DNA of 14,559 nucleotides from Pigoraptor vietnamica (Eukaryota; Opisthokonta; Filasterea). A program made the position numbers and the translations under genes. Positions 7,744 to 14,559 of this stretch are shown here, piece by piece. The stretch is from NCBI GenBank assembly GCA_943704525.1, contig CALSCQ010001597.1, forward strand, positions 1 through 14,559. Reading direction: 5' to 3'. The notes beneath the pieces were generated by a model that worked only from the letters and a program-made list of their open reading frames with translations, was not told the origin of the DNA and made no database searches. Numbering within the stretch: the first letter of the stretch is position 1; every line of letters starts with the position of its first letter.

Positions 7744-10518
7744 ATGACGGTGCCGGAATTATCGTCGGAGGGCGCTGGCAATGCAGACGCCGGATGTGTG
7801 GCATCGAGCCTCCCTCCCGCCGCGACAGAGCAGCAACAATCGGCGTGCACACACGCGGAACCCGTGCACGCGCCCATGTCGACACTCGAAGAGCCTGTCT
7901 ACGCGCACGCGATGATCGCAAGCTCCGACGTCACTTGCGCTGGCGATGTTGCATGCCCGGAAACGGCGTCAATGCAGTCGTCTGCGTGCGCACCACACAG
8001 TGAATCCCCGCTGACGAACGGGTCGGTCGCCGCCGAGAACGCAAATGCGCCATCCTACAGCGACTCTGTAGTCGCGGAACCCACCCAGTCTCTCGCCGAA
8101 AACGCCCCCGACGAGAAGCCATACGCCTTAGACGCTGGCGATGTGGCCGTGGCCTCCTTCTTTGGAATTGCGGAGCACGTGCTTAGCACTGCAGCGTCGT
8201 CCGCAGTTCTGGACTCGAGCGTCTCACTGCACGCGCATGTGCCTGTCACGACAGAGACACTGTCTGGCGAGGGCGACCGCGCGTCCGGGAACGATGTCGC
8301 GGCGACTGCAGAAATGCCGCGCACACATGCGAGCACACGTAGCGAGAACGACGCGCCCGCACACGTTTCGCTCGACGCGACGCACGAGATGCAGGGAGTC
8401 GAATCTGCGGAGAGTGCACGCGAGCGTCAAAGTAGCGTATCGTCCACGCGCGACCGAGCGCAGAGGGTGCCGGACGGGTGGCACGACTACGACAACTTTG
8501 GGGAGCCCATCGGCAACACGCGCATCATAGCACTGAAGACCCCGCTTGACGAGGTGAAGGGAATTGACGGCAGTTGTTGCGTGGGAGGCTCAAAGAGCGC
8601 GCACGAGCAGCTCGTCTCGGAGAACACTGCGATCTAGTTGCATGTGTCGATGCACGATAGTTGCTTGTGTGCGATGAACCTAATCCTCGCATTCACTTGC
8701 GCTGTCGTAAACATTTTATTCCGCTCGCACTCGCAGGACTTTGACACGGGCGAGTCGCGCCGCTTCACCTGCGCCGATTTCATCGAAGCGCAGGGGAAGC
8801 TGGGTCGCCGCATTGGGCTCGTGGTCGACCTCACGAACACGACGCGCTACTACAATGCCAAGGTATATCTCATTCTGTTGCGATACCTTTTTCACAACCC
8901 ATCGTCCTGAAGTCAATGGGCGCAAATGCCCACACGGCCGAGTCGTATACGCACACGCGCACGAATTGACTTGCACGCGCTATCCTTGCACGGTCGCTTT
9001 AACACACACTCTCACGTGCAGCATTTCATCGATGCCGGGATCGAGTACCGCAAGATCATGTGCATCGGTCACGAGATACCGAGCGGGCGGGTCGTCTCCG
9101 AGTTCTTCGACGCGCTCAACTCGTTCTTCGCGCGCACAGACAACACGGACGCGCTTGCGGCTGTCCACTGCACGCACGGCGTGAACCGCACCGGCTTTCT
9201 CGTGTGCCTCTACCTCGTTCACGTGCGCGGCATGCAGCCGGCGGACGCGCTCGCCCTCTTCTCCCAATTCCGTCCCCCGGGAATTCAGCGCCAGACGTAC
9301 AGCGACCATCTCATGAAGGGCGAACAACCGTCGACTGCGCCAAGTGAGCCGGCTGCAGAACACCTCCGCGACGCCCCGCCCCGCAGGCAGAGTGACGATC
9401 GCGACCGGGAGCGGGCACGTAGCCCCGACAGGCACCGCCACCGCTCTCGCTCCCCCAACCGTGACCGAGATCGCAGATTGTCGCACGGCCGCCGTTCGCC
9501 GCCCCCAAGGGTCCCTGAACGCCCGCGCAGCCCGGAGAACGACAGGCGCGGACGGAACGAGAAGGCAGCCGAGATTGACAGATATCGCCCCCGCTACAAT
9601 GACAGAGACCGCCCTCAGCGACGACCCTCGCCGTCCCCGCCCCCGCCGCGTGGACGCGCTCATTATGACGATCGCCGCCGTGAGTACGAGCGCCGCGATA
9701 ACGATAGAGAGCGCGAAAGGGACTCACGGATGGCTCCCCGTGAGCCGCTGTACGGCCGACCGCCCGCCCACTACGACACGCGCCCGCACGGCGGCCCCCC
9801 GCCACCCCCGCAGCACGCGTACGCGCACTCCCCGCCGCACAACCCTCGTCCACACGCACATCTTCCGTATGACGGCCCTCGTCCGCACGCATCATTGCCA
9901 CATGCCCCGCCTGCCTTCGATGCCGGCTCCATCGCTGAACATCTGCGACACGTGCAGCAGAGCTCGCGGCCGCCGAGCCACGCACCAGAACGCGCGCACA
10001 TACCAAGCCATCCGCCCGCACCCGCGCCGTACCAACACGCACAGCCCTACACTGCCTACCCGCAGCCGTACCCGTCGCAGTCGCTTGCCGCTCCGCCGAC
10101 TCACTTTGGGCCTCCGGGGTATGCGCAGCCCGACGCCGGTGTCCCTGCGGCTCCCCGCCCTTACGGTGGCGCACCGTCTACTGCTTACTCTCCCATAAGT
10201 GCACCAGGATACGGTGCCCTGCCGCACGGCGCCCCGCAGCCTGCAGCCGGCGGCATCCCCACGGCGCAGTGGGCACAGTCGCACGTTCCTCAGCCGCAGA
10301 CACCGGCGTACGGACACACTGCTCCTTACGCCCACCAAGTCCCCCAACCCGTGTTTGGCCAGGCTGCACCGTCGTATGCGTATGCCGCGCCTCCTGCCCC
10401 AGCCGCAAGCTACGCAGCGCAGCCGCACTTGCTGTCGTCTCCGGTGCCCCCGCCTGCCGCTCCGTACGCGTCGTCTCCGCCTCAGCCGGCGTACGGTGGA
10501 CACTACCGGCCATATTAA
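7744..10518 (+). CDS. RNA 5'-triphosphatase/DUSP11-type cysteine phosphatase with RS-like and Pro-rich tail
   Basis: Predicted 810-residue protein from exons 7744-8553, 8737-8862 and 9022-10518, all joined in phase 0. The family removes gamma/beta phosphates from RNA 5' ends through a phospho-cysteine intermediate. Residues 1-240 are Ser/Ala/Glu-rich and probably disordered. The domain spans about 241-411: RVPDGWHDY, IIALKTPLDE, VVDLTNTTRYYNAK, IMCIGHEIP, then the P-loop HCTHGVNRTG with catalytic Cys362 and Arg368, and RPPGIQRQTYSDHL. VDLTNT and RPPGI match the triphosphatase half of metazoan/plant capping enzymes, but no guanylyltransferase domain follows. Instead there is a basic RS/RD-like stretch (about 437-465 and beyond), then about 250 residues rich in Pro, Tyr, Ala, His and Gln up to the stop. 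The RS-like region suggests a nuclear, RNA-associated role (inference). ATG at 7744 is the first in frame. Alternative: a DUSP11/PIR1 orthologue rather than a capping factor. Confidence 0.88.
9370..10518 (+). repeat. Low-complexity coding tract (RS-like, then Pro/Tyr/Ala/His-rich)
   Basis: Exon 3 turns abruptly from globular phosphatase into biased sequence. At about 9395-9770 it is Arg/Asp/Ser-rich with many RD, DR and RS dipeptides (RHRSRSPNRDRDRR). From about 9770 to the stop it is Pro/Ala/Tyr/His/Gln-rich with short degenerate motifs such as PYGGAP, APYAH and PPQPAYGG. The reading frame stays open for more than 1.1 kb. The composition is typical of RNA-binding or condensate-forming tails. 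Confidence 0.8.
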
Positions 10519-10732
10519 ACCAACGACTGGCGTTCTCGTGGCAAATTGCGCGCGTTTTTGTCGCCCATTCCTTTGTATTGCAGCACGCAAACGCACGCCA
10601 AAAGCTCGAGACACTCCACACGACCAACGCGAGGGAATGCGACGCCACACGCCACCACGTTCCCCTCGACCCAAACAACCGACACTCCGCAACAATTATT
10701 GCGGCCATTACGCCATCACTCGCACACCTTCT
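10519..10732. other. Convergent intergenic spacer
   Basis: This 214-base gap separates the stop of the phosphatase gene (plus) from the stop of the PRPP-synthetase-like gene (minus), so it must hold both 3' ends. I see no canonical AATAAA on either strand. A near-palindrome of 18 bases lies at 10687-10704 (CCGCAA ... TTGCGG arms). Confidence 0.6.
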
Positions 10733-12928
10733 TCAAATGTTCTTCCGCTCAAACAGAAACGAGACCGACTCGCCGTTGAAGATGCGCCGGATGGCCTCGC
10801 CGAGCAGCGGACTCACGTCAATGACCTTGATCTTGTTGCACGCGGCGGCCTTCGAGTCGTTCGGGATGGTGTTCGTGACGACCACCTCGTCGATGGGCGA
10901 CGAAGCAATGAGGTCGAGCGCGTTCCCAGACAGAATGCCGTGCGTTACAATCGCGTAAATCTTGGTGGCGCCGCGGTCCTTGAGCAGGCGCGCGGCGGCG
11001 CAGAACGCCTTCGAGCCATCCATCATGTCGTCCTGCACAGTTGCTTGCATTAACAATTGTTGGTCGGAGCAACACAACAGCGGAAAAGGTCACAGGAAAC
11101 AAAGGGAGGACAGTGTGGAGAGCTCAGGTTCAGAAAAGCAATCAAAACACCACGCAAAAAGCACGCTTGCGCAGTCTGCAAGTCCTTGCAACCACTTCCA
11201 CTACGGAGGAACAAAGGCATATCTGCGTGTTCCCGCCAACCCACCAGAATAATGGCCGTCTTGCCGGCAACATCGCCCGCAAGGACCATCTCGGCCTGCT
11301 TCGCGCTCTTCTCCTTTTCTCCCTTATGATCCTTCTCGTGCGTGTGTGCGTGGTGCTCGTGCCCGTGCCCGTGCGCCTGCTGTCCGGCAGAAGCCGCGCC
11401 CGAGGCATCCTTCTTCTTATTGTTCATGTGGGGCTCCTCCTCGTGGATGATGGCAAAGTCCGCGCCGAGCGCGTCGGCCAGAGACGTCACACTGCGGGCG
11501 CAGTGCACGACGCCGAGTCAGTGCTTGTACAACAGACAGCAACAGCTGTGGGCTGTTGTCGTGTGTCCATTCCATGTGTGCGTGAGTGTGCATGTGCGTG
11601 TGTGTGTGTGTGTGTGTGTTTGTGCACGTAAGTGTGTGTGTATGTGGCGCCCACCGCTTGGCACCGCCGGCGTTCTTGCTGACAATGACGGCCTCCTGGT
11701 AGTTGGGCACATTCTCCCGGATGTACTTGGCGATGAGTGGCTGCGGACGGCACGCGAACAAAGAGGTGTGAGTTGAAGGCGGGGTAGAAGTCAATGAAGA
11801 GAAGTGAGAGAAAAGTTCGCATGGATCAACAGGGCGCACACATGTGGCGAAGGACGTATCATGCACGCCGGACAGTGGGCGAAGGAGCATCAAGCAGCCG
11901 TCGCAGTCGCCGCACACGCACCCGTGCGTAGAGGCTGTCGACGGGCATGTTGAAGAACCCTTGCATTTGGGACGCGTGGAGATCCATCGTGAGCACCTGC
12001 TGCACGCCTGCGAGGGGGACGGAGGCAACCGCAGCACTGTCAGCAGGGTCACAGCAAACCACATACACCCAAACACACAAGGCCAACAGTAACAATAGAC
12101 GTCGATTTCGCTGGGATGACGAGCACCGAAGGGACAGTTATCGTGAAGGCGATGCAAGCGCGGCGCGTATATCCCACCGGCCATTTTGAGCATGTCGGCG
12201 ACGAGCTTCGCGGGAATCGCACTGCGGGCCTTCTTCTTCTTGCTCTGCTTCGAGTACGGGAAGTACGGAATCACCGCAACGACGCGCTCGGCGCACGCCG
12301 TCTTGCACGCGTTGGCGAGGATGAGCAGCTCCATGAGCGAGTCGTTCACGTGGCTGAAGAGAGGGCAAAAAGGGCACGGCGACAGAGTGAAGGTTAGACC
12401 ACGGGCATTGTCGACGACCAGTGCAACTGTGTGTTGAAAGCCATCCACACAACAACGTGTGCAAGGTCGCAAGGTACAGAATTGTTCGGAGCACACGTGT
12501 GCCCTTTTGTGACTCGCGATGCAGATGCCCGTAAAGTGCGCGCGGCAAGTCACGCACCAATTGCCAAAACCGCTCTGGACAATGAACACGTGCTCCCCGC
12601 GGACGGACTCTTCAACGGCCACGGACGTCTCTGCGCGGCGCGAGGGAGAATTAAGCGCCGTCTTCCCCTCTTGGTGTCTTCACACAAAGGTCAAACACAT
12701 TTATGCACCACGCACCTTGATTCGAAAACTTGCCCAGCTCGACCTTCGTCGGCGCGACATTGAGATATCTGCGTGTCACAAGTAGCGCGTCAGCGGCTGT
12801 GAAAAAACAACCCCAAAAGGCCGCATTCATCGCAGCCTCTACGTTACATGCGCACTAAACACTCACTCCGAAATGTTCTTCGCAAGCACGGGGTGGGAAG
12901 ACCCGGAGATGATGCTCGGTCCACGCAT
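10733..12928 (-). CDS. PRS: Phosphoribosyl-pyrophosphate synthetase paralogue with His-rich insertion (8 exons)
   Basis: Predicted 360-residue subunit of the PRPP synthetase family (active members convert ribose 5-phosphate + ATP to PRPP + AMP, in the cytosol). Exons: 12928-12867, 12768-12716, 12630-12558, 12353-12178, 12007-11922, 11740-11655, 11491-11245, 11032-10733; all phases agree. Family landmarks in order: [48 protein letters not shown] (94-), [19 protein letters not shown] (128-), [39 protein letters not shown]-type [16 protein letters not shown] and NGESVSFLF. Catalytic positions differ from active enzymes: [11 protein letters not shown] replaces FPYARQDKKDK, IIHEEE replaces IHKER, and [10 protein letters not shown] replaces DDMADTCGT. 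These changes match fungal Prs1/Prs5-like and animal PRPS-associated proteins, which also carry insertions before the GDV motif. Here the insertion contains eight His in 16 residues (219-234). Probably a regulatory, non-catalytic subunit. The frame stays open upstream to ATG 13138, so the start is uncertain. Confidence 0.88.
11589..11645. repeat. TG/CA microsatellite in an intron of the PRPP-synthetase-like gene
   Basis: The plus strand reads as near-continuous TG dinucleotides, interrupted once by tttgtgcacgtaag. It lies in the intron 11654-11492. Such alternating purine-pyrimidine tracts can adopt Z-DNA. It is the longest of many CA/CG-rich stretches found in the introns of this window. Confidence 0.85.
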
Positions 12929-13501
12929 TTCTTCGTCGTCTGTCTTGATCGGGAGAGGAGATGCGACCGCGTCAGCAGTCCCTTCCGCGACACCAGGGCT
13001 AGCGGGCGGGTGCGCGCGCTGCGGGCGGGGCGAGCGACTCGCGCGACGGGGGGCGTTGCCGCACTGCTCACACGACGTGGGGTCTTCGCAGATGTGCAAC
13101 CAATGACCCGACTTGGACCGTGACGGAAGCGAAAACATCACCACACACACAGGGGCCGCTTGGGGTGAAACACGCGTACGGCGGCCACGAGTGCAGGAGC
13201 ACGAGGGGAAAGCTCACGACGGCGCCACACACAAAAATCTCAGTCGCGTTCCCAAAGTGCTCCCCAAATGCGCACGCGCAAGGAGAAAAGGATTTGTGCG
13301 ATGCCACTGTGTGACAGGACACGTGCCGCACCATGACACCTTGCGGGAAAAACAGCCGCAACCTCGGACGGACACGTGTGTTACAGATCTGTTACAAATC
13401 GTAACAGGCGGCGTTACCAAGCAAGGAGGCGGCTCTCAAAACCTCTAAGGGCCCGTTGGGCGGAGTTTGCGTCGGCTGTGCCTTCGTCTCGTGTCGTCGC
13501 A
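12929..13501. promoter_or_regulatory. Shared upstream region of the divergent PRPP-synthetase-like gene and the gene at 13502
   Basis: The stretch separates two outward-facing genes. On the minus strand the first exon of the PRPP-synthetase-like gene could extend to ATG 13138, adding about 70 residues (start MFSLPSRSKSGHWLHI, with a CEDPTSCEQC cysteine cluster). These residues have no counterpart in the family and may instead be 5' leader. On the plus side, positions 13380-13417 hold four GTTAC/GTAAC motifs about 85-120 bases before the ATG at 13502. I see no TATA box. Confidence 0.5.
13380..13417. promoter_or_regulatory. Cluster of four GTTAC/GTAAC motifs with inverted repeats
   Basis: GTTAC occurs at 13380-13384, 13391-13395 and 13413-13417, and its reverse complement GTAAC at 13401-13405. 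The middle pair forms a perfect inverted repeat, TGTTAC-aaatc-GTAACA (13390-13406), and ACAGATCTGT (13383-13392) is a 10-base palindrome. The position, about 100 bases upstream of a start codon and inside a divergent promoter, suggests binding sites for a dimeric transcription factor. This is an inference; no known factor is assigned. Confidence 0.45.
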
Positions 13502-14559
13502 ATGTCGGCGGACGACGAGGCGGAGGCGCAGCAATGGCTGGCTCGCTGTAGTGCATGGGCGGCGGCCGTTCGCTTGGCTGGGGCGCAAGAGACAGGGGCG
13601 GACGCACAAGCACTCGCTGGGGGACGTGGTGAGAGCGGAAACGCGGCGCGTGTCGCCGAAGCGCTTGCCGACTGCGAACGCGCGGCGAACGAACTTGCTG
13701 CATTCCTCTCGAGGTTGCAAGTCCGGTTGCGGGAACTGGTGGGTCTGCGGATGTGTGTGTGCCTCGCAAACATCGTGAACTCAAAAGGGACTGGCACATC
13801 TTTCCTTCTTTCTTTGCGCTGTGAGTCTGGTGCGTTGCAAAGCGGCCATCTAGTCCTTCTTTACGTTTCGCTGTGAGTCTGGTGCGTCGCAAGCGGCCAT
13901 CTAATCCTCAAAACGCATCTGCTTTGCCGCTTGTTCACAACGCAGGGCAATGCGCAGCGGGCGCTCGAGGCCATTCCAAGCGCCGGAAAGCTTCTCGGAA
14001 AGCTCTGCGTTTGCGACGTGGCGCTCTCGAACGCGCGTGTTGCGGATGCTACCATAAGGTGCGTTTTTGTTGGCCATGCCTACGGCTATACTTTGGGTCC
14101 TCATGGTTGAAGGTCGCTATTACCTGCATCCCTCGTAGATGCATGATTGAGTTCAGCTACCCCGTGTCTGCCGATGGGGATGCTCAAAACTGCGCGAAGG
14201 AGACTGCCGCTTTTTGTGACCGCGCGCGGGAGTGGACGCACAAGCGGCTGCGCAGCACGCTCGTGCGCTCCGATCCTTCAAGTTCCGCACTCGTGGGTAC
14301 ACGAAAATCAGCGCGCGCTTTTCAACCGTACGAAACTCAACACTGCACTCGCTTGACAGGAGAGGCTTGGTGCCGTGTTTGGCGAGGGCATCGGAGCGCG
14401 GAAGGCGCACTCCATGGACCACGCCGTCGACTGGCTGAAATCGCGTCTGGCAAAGTGGGTCTTGTGTCCCCGCCTACCTATAACCCTATAATTTGGTATA
14501 ATTTGGCGTATGTGCCGGTATCTTTGATATTCGTTCGTGACACGGCGCTTGCCCCCCCC
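13502..14559 (+). CDS. 5' part of an unrecognised, probably helical protein (gene runs off the window)
   Basis: Exons 13502-13738, 13946-14058, 14139-14292 and 14360-14454 join in frame and give about 200 residues, starting MSADDEAEAQQWLARC. Donors GTGGGT, GTGCGT, GTGGGT and GTGGGT, and acceptors cgcag, cgtag and gacag, match the other genes. The N-terminal 80 residues are Ala/Glu/Arg-rich and predicted helical, possibly coiled-coil (ADCERAANELAAFLSRLQVRL). The next exons read LEAIPSAGKLLGKLC, CMIEFSYPVSADGD, AREWTHKRLRSTLV and MDHAVDWLKSRLAK. I do not recognise the family. If the last donor (14455) is not used, the frame ends at TAA 14487, giving a complete small protein. The gene faces away from the PRPP-synthetase-like gene with a shared upstream region. 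Confidence 0.55.
13804..13908. repeat. Tandem duplication, two copies with a period of about 52 bases, inside an intron
   Basis: The unit cgctgtgagtctggtgcg... occurs at 13817-13857 and again at 13869-13908, with only a few substitutions and one single-base indel. The flanking ccttcttt is also repeated (13804 and 13855). It lies wholly inside the first intron (13739-13945) of the gene starting at 13502. Each copy contains a GTGAGT that could act as a decoy donor. Confidence 0.85.
14487..14506. repeat. Tandem 10-base AT-rich repeat near the right edge
   Basis: tataatttgg occurs twice in a row. It lies just after the last detectable donor (14455), so probably inside an intron or 3' flank of the gene starting at 13502. 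The window then ends in a run of C, which may be a contig-edge artefact. Confidence 0.7.

Noticed and set aside
8554-8637. Phosphatase gene ending at the TAG at 8635
   Set aside because: This is intron read-through after the GTGAAG donor; the phosphatase domain continues in frame in the next two exons.
9311-10695. Long minus-strand open frames opposite the phosphatase tail
   Set aside because: Antisense to low-complexity Pro-rich coding sequence, which is naturally free of stops on the reverse strand; no domain seen.
11417-12622. One continuous 401-codon minus-strand frame as a single exon
   Set aside because: It reads through several introns; only islands within it match the PRPP synthetase family, and the missing family segments lie in other frames between clear splice sites.

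Overview
This is a nuclear DNA segment from a microbial eukaryote. Four protein genes, and probably a fifth, are broken by short spliceosomal introns (about 65-380 bases) with repeated splice signals: donors mostly GTGNGT, acceptors mostly CGCAG. Exons only make sense once joined. There are no operons, Shine-Dalgarno sites, tRNAs, rRNAs, CRISPR arrays or recognisable transposons. The GC-rich exons, the intron density and a RasGEF fused to unusual domains recall free-living amoebae and other GC-rich protists, but the lineage cannot be fixed from this window.

Layout. (1) Positions 6640 to 175, minus strand: one 12-exon gene for a predicted 1,524-residue protein. It carries an ankyrin-like start, ribonuclease-inhibitor-type leucine-rich repeats, a segment resembling part of an adenylate kinase, a P-loop GTPase with G1, G3 and G4 motifs, a helical segment, and a C-terminal RasGEF-N plus CDC25 RasGEF module. 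(2) 6780-7429, plus strand: a weakly supported two-exon gene for an unrecognised 160-residue protein, divergent from gene 1. (3) 7744-10518, plus strand: a three-exon gene for an 810-residue protein with an RNA 5'-triphosphatase/DUSP11-type cysteine phosphatase domain (HCTHGVNRTG), an RS-like region and a long Pro/Tyr/Ala-rich tail. (4) 12928 to 10733, minus strand, convergent with gene 3: an eight-exon gene for a phosphoribosyl-pyrophosphate synthetase paralogue. It has altered active-site motifs and a histidine-rich insertion, and looks like a non-catalytic subunit. (5) 13502 to beyond the right edge, plus strand, divergent from gene 4: the first four exons of an unrecognised, probably helical protein.

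The genes do not form an obvious pathway. Gene 1 belongs to small-GTPase signalling, gene 3 to RNA 5'-end metabolism and gene 4 to nucleotide synthesis. Intergenic gaps are short (140-570 bases), so the two divergent pairs probably share promoter regions. The strongest candidates for something new are the architecture of gene 1 and the insertion in gene 4. The gene 4/5 promoter region also holds a compact cluster of GTTAC motifs. All exon boundaries were derived by hand from reading-frame continuity, splice motifs and family similarity; no alignment or transcript data were available.
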